37,825 nucleotides of DNA from Acidimicrobiales bacterium (GCA_024638815.1 JAHEJM010000028.1:1478-39302); one strand, 5' to 3'. Numbered from the stretch's first letter, positions 14,919 through 22,289 are shown. Notes: a model not told the origin generated them from the letters alone. Numbers and translations are program-made.

Positions 14919-17744
14919 TCAGCTACATCCACTGGTGTTGCCACACCCAGGACAGGCGTGGCAACTACCAGCTCGTTGCATGGTGATGCCGCACTGCATG
15001 CAAATCGGTGCATCGGGATCGGCCACCGGCGCGTTCGACGACTCGGTGGACGGTCGCTCCGATGAGGACTCGGTGGCCGACCAGTTGGCCAGCAGATCGT
15101 CGGCCGATTCCACCGAGGGAGGATCGACCGGGAGTTCGCCCGGAGAGGAAACGGCCTCGTCCACACCGGGCAGTGTGGGCTGGCTACGCTCGCCGGTGGT
15201 GAAGATGCCGAGCGAGGCTCGGTCCTCATAGCTGAGATAGAACACGGCGAGCTTGCGGAACAGGTAATCCATGATGGAGGTGGCGATCCGGATGTCGGGA
15301 TCATCGGTCATGCCCGCCGGTTCGAACCGCATACCGGTGTAGGTCTCCACATAGGCCCGTAGCGGCACCCCGTACTGGAGGCCGTGGCTGAGCGACAGGG
15401 CCAGGGCATCCATGATTCCGGCCATGGTCGAGCCCTGCTTGGACACCCTCAGGAACACCTCGCCGGGACGACCGTCGTCATATTCACCCACGGTGACGAA
15501 GGCCTTGCAGTCGGCCACCCGGAACTCGAAGGTACGGGACCGGCGATCGCGGGGCAGCTTCTCCCGAACCGGCTTGTAGATGATCTTGGGCTCGGGCTCG
15601 ACGACCGGGGCTGCGGTTGCGGTGGCCGACCGGTCATCATCGTTGTCGGCGTCCGACTTCTTGGCCATGGACAGCGGCTGGGCCACCTTGCAGTTGTCGC
15701 GGTAGATGGCGATGGCCTTGACCCCCATCTTCCAGGCGTCGATGTGGAGTTGCTCCACGTCCTCGACCGAGACCTCCTCGGGCATGTTCACCGTCTTGGA
15801 GATGGCCCCGGAGATGAAAGGCTGCACGGCGGCCATCATCTTGACATGGCCGAGGTAGTGGATGGGATTGTCTCCCATGGAGCAGGCGAACACGGCCACA
15901 TGCTGATCCTGCAGTCCCGGGGCGCCGAGGATGGTCTTGTTCTCGTCGATGTAGGCCACGATGGCGTCGATCTGCTCGGAGCTGTAGCCGAGGCGGCCCA
16001 GAGCCCGGGGAACGGACTGGTTGACGATCATCATCGTGCCGCCACCCACCAGCTTCTTCATCTTGCATAGACCGAGGTCGGGCTCGATACCGGTGGTGTC
16101 GCAGTCCATGAGCAGGCCGATGGTGCCGGTGGGAGCCAGCACGGTGGCCTGGGCGTTACGCACCCCGACCGACGGGCTCAGCTCACACACCCTGTCCCAG
16201 GCGTCGCCGGCTTCGTCGAGTATGGCGACCGGAGCATTGTCGCCGTCGATGTCGGATACGGCGGCCCGATGCTGGTTCAGCACCCGCAGCATGTGCTCCT
16301 CGTTGTCCTCGTAGCCGGCGTGGGGGCCCATCCGGGCCGCGGTACGAGCCGAGGTGTAGTAGGCGTGGCCGGTCATCAGGGAGGTGATGGCGGCCGCCGT
16401 GGCCCGCCCTTCGTGCGAGTCGTAGGGTAGGCCCAGGTTCATCAGCAGGGCACCGATGTTGGCGTAGCCGAGACCGAGCTGGCGGAATCGACGGGAGTTC
16501 TCGCCAATTGCCTCGGTGGGATAGTCGGCCCGTCCAACCAGAATCTCCTGAGCGGTGAAGAAGTGCTCGACCGCCGTCTTGAACCCCTCGACATCGAAGG
16601 TGTCATCCGGGTCGAGGAACTTGAGCAGGTTGAGGCTGGCCAGGTTGCAGGCCGAGTTGTCCAGATGCATGTACTCGCTGCACGGATTGGATCCGTTGAT
16701 CTTGCCGCTGTTGACCGAGGTATGCCACCGGTTGATGGTGGAGTCGAACTGCATGCCGGGATCGGCGCACTCCCACGACGCCTGAGCGAACTGGCGCATG
16801 ATGTCGCGGGCCTTGACCATGCGGATCACGTCGCCGGTGGTACGGGCCACCAGGTTCCAGTTCTCGTCGTTGACCACGGCCTGCATGAACTCGTCGGTGA
16901 CCCGGACCGAGTTGTTGGCGTTCTGATACTGGATGGAGTGGCTGTCGGCGCCGTCGAGATCCATGTCGAAGCCGGCTTCCCGGAGCACCCGGGCCTTGCG
17001 CTCCTCGGTGGCCTTGCACCAGATGAACTCTTCGACGTCGGGGTGGTCGACGTCGAGCATGACCATCTTGGCCGCCCGGCGCGTCTTGCCCCCCGACTTG
17101 ATGGTTCCGGCCGAGGCGTCGGCGCCCCGCATGAAGCTGACCGGGCCCGAGGCCGTACCGCCGCCCCTCAGCTGCTCGTCGGACGATCGGATTCGAGACA
17201 GGTTGATGCCGGCACCGGAACCACCCTTGAAGATCACGCCTTCCTCGACGTACCAGTTCAAGATCGCATCCATGGTGTCGTCGACCGCCAGGATGAAACA
17301 GGCCGAGGCTTGCTGGGGGACGCCGCGAACTCCGATGTTGAACCACACCGGCGAGTTGAAGGCCCCCATCTGGTTGATGATGAGGTACTTCAGCTCATCG
17401 TTGAAGATCTGGGCTTCGGTGGCGTCGAAATAGCCGTCCTCGATACCCCACTTGGCGATGGTGTCGACCACCCGGTCGACCACCTGCTTGAGCGACGTCT
17501 CGCGCTCATCGGTGCCAAGGGTGCCCCGGAAGTACTTCTGGGCCAGGATGTTGGTTGCGTTGACGGACCAGAAGTTGGGGACCTCGACATCGAGCTGCTC
17601 GAAAGCGATCTCACCGGTCTTCCAGTTGGATATCCGAGCGTCACGCTTCTCCCACGTGACGGTGTCATACGGATCGACCCCGGCGGTGGTGTAGTACCGA
17701 CGGAGGCCAATGCGGGTTTGCTCGGATGCGAGGGCCATTTTCAC
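14919..17744 (-). CDS. nrdJ: Vitamin B12-dependent (class II) ribonucleotide reductase
   Basis: A 941-residue adenosylcobalamin-dependent ribonucleoside reductase that makes deoxyribonucleotides without oxygen dependence. The N-terminal part has FNSPVWFNIGV, ASACFILAVDD and VIFKGGSGAGINLS. The active-site region holds NPCSEYMHLDNSACNLASLNL, with the radical cysteine and the conserved Asn and Glu. LAPTGTIGLLMDCDTTGIEPDLG is the phosphate-binding loop. The last 30 residues carry paired cysteines, CMQCGITMQ and CHACPGCGNTSGCS, as in actinobacterial NrdJ. It is full length. It appears to be transcribed from a promoter near 18600 covered by NrdR boxes, leaving a leader of roughly 840 bases. The ATG at 17744 has a weak GAAG upstream; an ATG two codons downstream is an alternative. 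Confidence 0.97.
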   Translation of the reverse strand: MKMALASEQTRIGLRRYYTTAGVDPYDTVTWEKRDARISNWKTGEIAFEQLDVEVPNFWSVNATNILAQKYFRGTLGTDERETSLKQVVDRVVDTIAKWGIEDGYFDATEAQIFNDELKYLIINQMGAFNSPVWFNIGVRGVPQQASACFILAVDDTMDAILNWYVEEGVIFKGGSGAGINLSRIRSSDEQLRGGGTASGPVSFMRGADASAGTIKSGGKTRRAAKMVMLDVDHPDVEEFIWCKATEERKARVLREAGFDMDLDGADSHSIQYQNANNSVRVTDEFMQAVVNDENWNLVARTTGDVIRMVKARDIMRQFAQASWECADPGMQFDSTINRWHTSVNSGKINGSNPCSEYMHLDNSACNLASLNLLKFLDPDDTFDVEGFKTAVEHFFTAQEILVGRADYPTEAIGENSRRFRQLGLGYANIGALLMNLGLPYDSHEGRATAAAITSLMTGHAYYTSARTAARMGPHAGYEDNEEHMLRVLNQHRAAVSDIDGDNAPVAILDEAGDAWDRVCELSPSVGVRNAQATVLAPTGTIGLLMDCDTTGIEPDLGLCKMKKLVGGGTMMIVNQSVPRALGRLGYSSEQIDAIVAYIDENKTILGAPGLQDQHVAVFACSMGDNPIHYLGHVKMMAAVQPFISGAISKTVNMPEEVSVEDVEQLHIDAWKMGVKAIAIYRDNCKVAQPLSMAKKSDADNDDDRSATATAAPVVEPEPKIIYKPVREKLPRDRRSRTFEFRVADCKAFVTVGEYDDGRPGEVFLRVSKQGSTMAGIMDALALSLSHGLQYGVPLRAYVETYTGMRFEPAGMTDDPDIRIATSIMDYLFRKLAVFYLSYEDRASLGIFTTGERSQPTLPGVDEAVSSPGELPVDPPSVESADDLLANWSATESSSERPSTESSNAPVADPDAPICMQCGITMQRAGSCHACPGCGNTSGCS

Positions 17745-18585
17745 TTCACTTTCTGACTACTGATGCTTCGTATCGTCGACCGGCCCGGAGGCGGATCGAC
17801 CGATGATGATCATTGCGACACGGCACATGGGTGATTGACAACAATGGGCTTTCGACATTTCCGGTTGTTGATCAACCTGCCTGCGACCCGATTGGTCGTC
17901 CTCACTCGTCCTTGTCGACATTGATTCGACGAGGCAATGATTTGGTTCAGTTGTACGGTGCGGCTGTGACACTTTGCCGAGCTGTGTCGGCGTCGGCCGT
18001 GCGCTCACGTCGACCGGTTCGAGGCAGTGGGCCTGGTGCCGATGTCGGTGTCGCCCGGTCGCGGTCGCGTCGAGCCGCTACCTGGTTCGTTGCGTGTACT
18101 CAGCCCGAGGGCTGAACGATGTTGTAGTCAGCACAACAGAACCCGCCGTTCCGCCCGTCGGGCGTTGCTCCGTGCGCCTCTCCTCTGACCGTTGAACCGT
18201 ACCGACCCCCTTTCCACCCAGGTCGATCCGTCCTGCGGCCCCTTCTGTCTTCTCACACGGAACGCCCCGAAAGGGCCGTTCTGTACTCGTGGAAGATGGT
18301 TGCTGCGTGTGCTCCGACTGGTTTTTGCTCCTTCGGCTCTCCTGTTTGTCTTGGCGGTAGGTTGCGTGGTCTCGGCGTGGCCGCTCGGTGCCTCAGCCGG
18401 AGCGAATCCGGTGGATCGGCGGGCGAATGGCGGCAGGCGGTTCGACCAGGCAGCAGACTCGCAAACCCCTGCTCGTCGGCCGGTGGTGGGTGTTTTCTCC
18501 CACCGATCGGCGAGCTTGGCTACTAGCCAGCCACTAGATCTTGTGCTTGCCGCCAGCTCGACTTCGAGCGACGCACAAGATGTAG
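17745..18585 (-). promoter_or_regulatory. Long structured 5' leader predicted for nrdJ
   Basis: This stretch between the predicted nrdJ transcription start and the gene has no convincing ORF. The longest frames have third-position GC clearly below that of real neighbours. Several perfect stem-loops occur: 18100-18115 (TCAGCC, 6 bp), 18120-18138 (TGTTGT, 6 bp), 18152-18164 (CGCCC, 5 bp), 18257-18284 (8+3 bp), 18397-18411 (CCGGA, 5 bp) and 18471-18515 (9 bp with two wobbles, internal loop, then 6 bp). Because nrdJ needs B12, a cobalamin riboswitch was looked for, but no B12-box-like sequence was found. The leader could hold an unrecognised RNA switch, or the promoter may lie closer to the gene than supposed. 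Confidence 0.4.
18531..18546. promoter_or_regulatory. NrdR box A
   Basis: CCACTAGATCTTGTGC matches the NrdR-box pattern acaCwAtATaTwGtgt at every strongly conserved position. It starts 42 bases before box B, four helical turns, so both lie on the same face of the DNA. Confidence 0.85.
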
Positions 18586-18588
18586 TTT
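18573..18588. promoter_or_regulatory. NrdR box B
   Basis: GCACAAGATGTAGTTT fits the NrdR-box consensus with one mismatch in the conserved half-sites. It begins four bases downstream of the predicted -10 of the nrdJ promoter and covers the expected transcription start, a position suited to repression. Confidence 0.85.
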
Positions 18589-18591
18589 GCC

Positions 18592-18621
18592 ATTACATCA
18601 TTGTAATTACGACGGTGTCAA
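18592..18621 (-). promoter_or_regulatory. nrdJ promoter (TTGACA, 18-bp spacer, TGTAAT)
   Basis: On the minus strand a perfect -35 TTGACA (18616-18621) is followed after 18 bases by TGTAAT (18592-18597), which differs from TATAAT at one position. The spacer and -10 are AT-rich against a GC-rich background and contain the dyad ATTACA-TCAT-TGTAAT. The only downstream gene on this strand is nrdJ, 840 bases away. The immediate NrdR boxes make this assignment likely. Confidence 0.65.
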
Positions 18622-18639
18622 TGGGCGTTTTTTGATTTT

Positions 18640-19136
18640 GTGGCAAATTGCCCGGGCCGAACCGGCGACGGCACCCCGAACCCCACCACCATCGGGGTCC
18701 ACGCCACCTCCCCGCCGATGAACCGTCATCGCAGAACCCGCGAGATGGAGCCTCGGGCACGGGCGCGGCCCGACGTCGGGCCCCAGCCCGGGCGCCGGTC
18801 TCGCCACGGACGTGTGGCCCCGCACCGGTGCCGTCGGTTGTCGCTCCTGCCCGGGCCCGCTTCATTCGACCTCGATCCCTTCCCTGCCGTTTACTCGCCC
18901 CGCCGTAATCGGCGGGACATTCGCCCGGTCGCAGGGCAGGGCGCGGTGACGGAGATCGAGACGTCGGTATCAGGTCGAGGTTCGATCGTTGGCCGGCGAA
19001 CGTTCGCCGATCCGGACATAGCTAGCAAACCCATGGAGTCCCGTGTCAAACCAGGCTCCTACCATACTGATGCCCTACACCGACCTCCGTCACGCTGCCC
19101 CACGACGGGCGTACCCCCACCGTAGTGACGGCCACC
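18640..19136. other. Gene-free stretch with perfect palindromes
   Basis: About 500 bases in which no frame looks like a protein. Three inverted repeats stand out: GGCCCGACGTCGGGCC at 18767-18782 (16-bp perfect palindrome), CCCGCC-GTAATC-GGCGGG at 18899-18916, and CGGCGAACGTTCGCCG at 18994-19009 (16-bp perfect palindrome). The first and third look like dimer-binding sites more than RNA hairpins because they have no loop. No -10/-35 pair or known regulator box was recognised. CGAACGTTCG resembles the LexA half-sites but lacks the 4-base spacer. Confidence 0.35.
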
Positions 19137-19180
19137 TGTGGATTGTAAGGGGAAGACAATGTGGATTTTGTTGTGGATTA
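19137..19180. other. Cluster of DnaA-box-like sequences
   Basis: TGTGGATTG (19137-19145), TGTGGATTT (19160-19168) and TGTGGATTA (19172-19180) are in the same orientation. The common DnaA box reads TGTGNATAA, so each shares the TGTGGAT core and differs at one or two of the last two positions. A weaker TGTGGGCAG follows at 19192. Local sequence is AT-richer than its surroundings. No dnaA or dnaN gene is nearby, so this is unlikely to be the main origin. Confidence 0.4.
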
Positions 19181-19310
19181 CCCGTCCGGGCTGTGGGCAG
19201 GTGTGACGGAGCGGGGATGTCCTGGGGATAGCCCGGTGGCGGCCGCCGTCACCGGTACGGGGCGGGCGACGCCACATCATCCGACCACGTGCTCGGCATC
19301 ATCTGTTCAA

Positions 19311-19316
19311 TATGAT
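19311..19316 (+). promoter_or_regulatory. -10 hexamer TATGAT for the RibD-like gene
   Basis: TATGAT ends six bases before the GTG at 19323, the best -10 match among the leaderless genes. It fixes the start; the open frame further upstream would not be transcribed from here. Confidence 0.65.
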
Positions 19317-19322
19317 GGCCGA

Positions 19323-20108
19323 GTGAAGCGCCTTTATCCCCCCAATGGCTTGATCGACACCGATGGCGACGACGACACCGTCGATCCCCTGGACGAGGTC
19401 GGTCGAGAACGCCGCCCCACCCACACCGACCGGCCGTGGGTCTTGACCAACATGATCAGTTCGGCCGACGGGGCCACAGCGGTGGGCGGCGTGTCCGGCG
19501 CCTTGGGTGGAGACGGCGACCGGGCCATGTTCCGAGCACTGCGAGGCGTGGCCGACATCGTGTTGGCCGGTGCGTCGACGGTTCGACAGGAGCGGTACCG
19601 GCCGGCTGCACGTCATGACGAGACCGTCGACCGGCGGCGAGCCCGGGGCCAGGCCGACCGACCCCGCATCGCCGTCATCACCGCCTCGGCGAGATTGGAT
19701 GAGACCCTTCCCCTCTTTCACGACCCCGACGATCGACCCATTATCCTCACCGGCGGTTCGGCCGATGCCGATCGCCTGACCCGCCTTCGTACGGTGGCCG
19801 AAGTCATCGTCGCCGACGACGACTCGGTGGCCCCGGCCTGGGCCCTGGCCCGGCTCCACGCCCTTGGGGCCGGCGTGGTGCTGTGCGAGGGAGGACCGTC
19901 GCTCAACGGCCAGTTCGTGGCCGCCGGCCTCATCGATGAGTGGAACCTCACCATCGCGCCCATGACCGTTGCCGGTGATTCCCCCCGCGCCGCCGTCGGA
20001 CCGCTGCCCGAGGGTCCCCCGCCGGGCATGACCCTGGAGCGAGTGTGGGTTGATGACGAGGACTACCTCTTCTGCCGGTGGACGCGTCGAACCTACCCGG
20101 GTTCCTAG
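19323..20108 (+). CDS. RibD C-terminal / dihydrofolate-reductase-like protein
   Basis: A 261-residue protein of the RibD_C reductase family, which shares the dihydrofolate-reductase fold and uses NADPH. Diagnostic segments are RPWVLTNMISSADGATAVGGVSGALGGDGDRAMFRALRGVADIVLAGASTVRQERY (substrate and cofactor region), IAVITASARLD, ILTGGSAD, and GAGVVLCEGGPSLNGQFVAAGLIDEWNLTIAP with the GGP nucleotide loop. It lacks the N-terminal deaminase of bifunctional RibD. The pyrimidine reductase step of riboflavin synthesis is possible, but many such proteins have other reductase roles and no rib genes adjoin. The first 35 residues are variable. The GTG start is set by TATGAT six bases upstream. Confidence 0.85.
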   Translation: MKRLYPPNGLIDTDGDDDTVDPLDEVGRERRPTHTDRPWVLTNMISSADGATAVGGVSGALGGDGDRAMFRALRGVADIVLAGASTVRQERYRPAARHDETVDRRRARGQADRPRIAVITASARLDETLPLFHDPDDRPIILTGGSADADRLTRLRTVAEVIVADDDSVAPAWALARLHALGAGVVLCEGGPSLNGQFVAAGLIDEWNLTIAPMTVAGDSPRAAVGPLPEGPPPGMTLERVWVDDEDYLFCRWTRRTYPGS

Positions 20109-20144
20109 GGCGGGGCCACGGGCCACCACCCCCGAACGGGTCTG

Positions 20145-20615
20145 CTACGGAACCGGCGATTCGCTGGGATCGCGCTTGATCAGCCGGGCCTCGCGCTCGA
20201 AATCGTCGATGTCGGTGAAGTCTTTGTAGACCGAGGCGAATCGAAGATAGGCCACCTGGTCGACGGACCGGAGCTGGTCGAGCACCGCCAATCCGATCCA
20301 CTCCGATGTGACCTCGAAACCCTGGCTTCGGGCCCGTTCTCGAACCCCGTCGACGATGGCCTCGAAGTCATCGGTCGTCAACGGCCGACCTTTACACGCC
20401 GCCATCAAGCCGTCCACGATCTTCTGACCGTCGAACGGCTGCCGCTCCCCGGAACGTTTCACCACCACCAAGGGGGACTGCTCCACCTTCTCGAACGTGG
20501 TGAACCGCTGCTCGCACGACACGCATTCCCGCCGGCGACGGATGGAGGCGCCGTCATCAGCCGAGCGCGAATCGATGACCCGGGTATCGCTGGCCATACA
20601 TACCGGACATCGCAT
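20145..20615 (-). CDS. nrdR: Transcriptional repressor NrdR
   Basis: A 156-residue ATP-cone regulator of ribonucleotide reductase genes. The zinc ribbon is MRCPVCMASDTRVIDSRSADDG with RRRRECVSCEQRFTTFEKVE, four cysteines in CxxC pairs. The ATP-cone follows: VVVKRSGERQPFDGQKIVDGLMAACKGRP to AYLRFASVYKDFTDIDDF. NrdR senses ATP/dATP and binds NrdR boxes; two such boxes lie upstream of nrdJ, about 2 kb away. The start is the ATG opening the zinc ribbon, with TAGCTT seven bases upstream. It lies 104 bases downstream of the LysM gene, so read-through from the LexA-controlled promoter is also possible. The lexA, LysM, nrdR order is the one known from mycobacteria. Confidence 0.97.
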   Translation of the reverse strand: MRCPVCMASDTRVIDSRSADDGASIRRRRECVSCEQRFTTFEKVEQSPLVVVKRSGERQPFDGQKIVDGLMAACKGRPLTTDDFEAIVDGVRERARSQGFEVTSEWIGLAVLDQLRSVDQVAYLRFASVYKDFTDIDDFEREARLIKRDPSESPVP

Positions 20616-20622
20616 GGCAACC

Positions 20623-20628
20623 AAGCTA
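20623..20628 (-). promoter_or_regulatory. -10 hexamer TAGCTT for nrdR
   Basis: TAGCTT lies seven bases before the nrdR ATG at 20615, giving nrdR a probable leaderless promoter of its own. Confidence 0.5.
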
Positions 20629-20718
20629 GCGGGCGCTACGCCAACCAGGCTGCGCACGCCTACATCAATCTAGGTGCAGTGGGACGACGAACGACCATAG
20701 CCGGTCCGATCTCCGTTC

Positions 20719-21318
20719 CTAGTCCAGCAGTTCCCGGGGGACCACGATCTGCTGGCCCACCTGCACGGTCGACCCTCCGTTGAGATCGGCCAGCGCGGCG
20801 ACGGCGTCCCGACGATCATGGCCGGGGGCGTACCGTTCGGCGATCGACCACAACGAATCTCCGGGGGCGGCGACCACGACGAGATCGTCGGCCCCGGCGG
20901 TGGCCACAGCGGCCGCCGGCGACGAGGCGGCCGACACCATGGCGGACCAGTCCTGGGCCGGCGGCTGACCCTGGGCCACCCGAACCGCCAGGAGAGCCCC
21001 GACGATGAGGGCGGCGGCCAAGGCCACTGCAGGCCCCGAACCGATGACCGAACCCAGCACCGGCGATGCCGACAGTCGCTCGACCATACGATCGAAGACG
21101 ACGAACGGCCCGGACGGGGCCGGCGTGACCGAGTGGTCGGCCCTGGCAACAAACTCGCCGCCGGCTTCATGGGCCGGGACCGGGAAACCGGACGGGGCGG
21201 ACCTGGTGTTGTCGACGACGAGGCGAAGATGAGGACGGACCTCGGACCGGGGGCCGGGATCTGCGGGAAGGGAACGGGCGGTGCGAGACGGGGTCTCGGG
21301 TCGAAGAAAAGCAACCAT
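20719..21318 (-). CDS. LysM-domain membrane protein, probable SOS cell-division inhibitor
   Basis: A 199-residue protein with a cytoplasmic N-terminus of about 90 residues, one transmembrane helix (AVALAAALIVGALLAV, around residues 98-113), and an extracytoplasmic C-terminal LysM domain, VVAAPGDSLWSIAERYAPG to VQVGQQIVVPRELL. The topology and the divergent position next to lexA match YneA of Bacillus, DivS of Corynebacterium and ChiZ of Mycobacterium, which block septation or act on the wall during the SOS response. Sequence similarity among these is low, so the call rests on context and topology. GGAG precedes the ATG. Three LexA boxes lie in the shared upstream region. Confidence 0.85.
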   Translation of the reverse strand: MVAFLRPETPSRTARSLPADPGPRSEVRPHLRLVVDNTRSAPSGFPVPAHEAGGEFVARADHSVTPAPSGPFVVFDRMVERLSASPVLGSVIGSGPAVALAAALIVGALLAVRVAQGQPPAQDWSAMVSAASSPAAAVATAGADDLVVVAAPGDSLWSIAERYAPGHDRRDAVAALADLNGGSTVQVGQQIVVPRELLD

Positions 21319-21391
21319 GGCGACATTCTCCTCAAAGGGTGTGACAGTCTGGACCCGATCGGCACCGGCGCTCGTGCCGAATCAACTTCGA

Positions 21392-21405
21392 CGAACGGTT
21401 GTTCG
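21392..21405. promoter_or_regulatory. LexA box 1
   Basis: CGAACGGTTGTTCG is a perfect CGAAC-N4-GTTCG SOS box. It overlaps the -35 element (TTGTTC) of the lexA promoter. Confidence 0.9.
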
Positions 21406-21427
21406 TCAGACGCATGTTCGATATACT
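21399..21427 (+). promoter_or_regulatory. lexA: lexA promoter (TTGTTC, 17-bp spacer, TATACT)
   Basis: TTGTTC at 21399-21404 and TATACT at 21422-21427 are 17 bases apart. On the other strand an overlapping hexamer TAGTAT (21423-21428) could serve the LysM gene. Both face LexA boxes 1 and 2, so the pair should be repressed together. Confidence 0.7.
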
Positions 21428-21429
21428 AA

Positions 21430-21443
21430 CGAACAGTCGTTCG
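21430..21443. promoter_or_regulatory. LexA box 2
   Basis: CGAACAGTCGTTCG is a perfect CGAAC-N4-GTTCG box directly downstream of the lexA -10, at the expected transcription start. Confidence 0.9.
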
Positions 21444-21470
21444 CTGACAACCTCTTGGCGGATGAAATTT

Positions 21471-21484
21471 CGAACAATTGTTCC
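21471..21484. promoter_or_regulatory. LexA box 3
   Basis: CGAACAATTGTTCC matches the SOS box except for the last base. It lies in the predicted lexA leader, 41 bases after box 2, about four helical turns. Confidence 0.8.
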
Positions 21485-21529
21485 GCATCGCACCGACCAT
21501 CCACATTCACCAAGGACAGGGAGATCGCC

Positions 21530-22165
21530 ATGGGCGAGCACAAGCTAACGAAACGTCAACGACAGATCCTGGAGTTCATCGAACGTCAGATGAGAGAGAA
21601 CGGGTTTCCTCCGTCGGTCCGGGAGATCGGGGCCGAGGTCGGCCTTCTGTCACCGTCGTCGGTCCACTCACAGCTGGCCACGCTGCAGAAGCAGGGGTAC
21701 CTGGTGCGGGATCCGGCCAAGCCCCGGGCCATCAAGGTCCGGTGGGATTCGGTGACCGGAGCGACCGGTATCGAGCGACGCCCGGTACGTCACGTACCGT
21801 TGGTGGGAGATGTCGCCGCCGGCACCGATGTACTGGCCGAGGAACACATCGAGGAGACGCTGCCCGTACCCGCCGACCTGGTGGGCGACGGTGATCTGTT
21901 CATGCTGCGGGTCCGAGGCGACTCGATGATCGAGGCCGGCATTCTCGACGGTGACTATGTAATCGCCCGGGTGCAGAACCATGCTCGCCACGGCGACACC
22001 GTGGTCGCCGGTATTCCCGGCGGTGAGGCCACGGTGAAGGTCTACAACCGCAATCGCAACAAGATCATCCTGGTTCCCGCCAACTCCTCCATGGAACCCA
22101 TGGAGTACCCCGATCACGAGGTCGAGATCTACGGCAAGGTGGTCTCGGTCATGCGCCGGCTGTAG
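21530..22165 (+). CDS. lexA: SOS repressor LexA
   Basis: A 211-residue LexA. The winged helix-turn-helix is at residues 5-65 (LTKRQRQILEFIERQMRENGFPPSVREIGAEVGL, SPSSVHSQLATLQKQGYL). The cleavage site is Ala-Gly in VPLVGDVAAGTD, the catalytic Ser is in RVRGDSMIEAGI and the Lys in GEATVKVYNR, so RecA-stimulated self-cleavage should work. The start is the ATG with AGGGAG seven bases upstream; the longer upstream frame contains the LexA boxes and is not coding. It is divergent from the LysM gene, and autoregulation through boxes 1-3 is expected. A strong hairpin follows the stop. Confidence 0.97.
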   Translation: MGEHKLTKRQRQILEFIERQMRENGFPPSVREIGAEVGLLSPSSVHSQLATLQKQGYLVRDPAKPRAIKVRWDSVTGATGIERRPVRHVPLVGDVAAGTDVLAEEHIEETLPVPADLVGDGDLFMLRVRGDSMIEAGILDGDYVIARVQNHARHGDTVVAGIPGGEATVKVYNRNRNKIILVPANSSMEPMEYPDHEVEIYGKVVSVMRRL

Positions 22166-22178
22166 CGGTGCGGCACCA

Positions 22179-22225
22179 TCGGCCGTCAGCCGGTTGGGTC
22201 TCCGCCACCGCCGGTTGACGGCCGA
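22179..22225. terminator. Terminator hairpin after lexA
   Basis: A 15-bp stem (arm TCGGCCGTCAGCCGG, one G-T wobble) with a 17-base loop begins 14 bases after the lexA stop, between convergent genes. No T-run follows, which is common for high-GC actinobacterial terminators. Confidence 0.6.
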
Positions 22226-22289
22226 CCTTCTCCCTCGAACCATCGACGGTGCCCCGTGGGCGCCGCCCGCAGTTCGGTGCCCGCCATGT

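Noticed and set aside
17757-18008. An 83-codon minus-strand ORF ending just before nrdJ, a possible leader peptide
   Set aside because: Third-position GC is roughly 60 percent against about 90 in real genes here, and no family or initiation signal is seen.
18397-18411. tRNA T-arm (CCGGAGCGAATCCGG)
   Set aside because: No acceptor, D or anticodon arms can be placed around it and the loop lacks the TTC of a T-loop.
17745-18530. Cobalamin riboswitch for nrdJ
   Set aside because: No B12-box-like sequence or the usual cobalamin core was found on the minus strand by eye; a covariance search could still overturn this.
18538-18581. Large nested stem-loop (ATCTTGTGC with GCACAAGAT) as an RNA structure
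   Set aside because: The outer arms are the facing halves of two NrdR boxes, so the pairing is better explained by palindromic protein-binding sites.
18100-18610. RNase P RNA, tmRNA, SRP RNA or a c-di-GMP/c-di-AMP riboswitch
   Set aside because: None of the invariant core sequences of these RNAs were found in either orientation.
18192-18635. A 147-codon plus-strand ORF with a signal-peptide-like segment
   Set aside because: It runs across both NrdR boxes and the nrdJ promoter, has third-position GC below that of neighbouring genes, and lacks a ribosome-binding site or close -10.
19172-19180. Chromosomal origin of replication
   Set aside because: Only three imperfect DnaA-like boxes, and no dnaA, dnaN, rpmH or parAB genes nearby.
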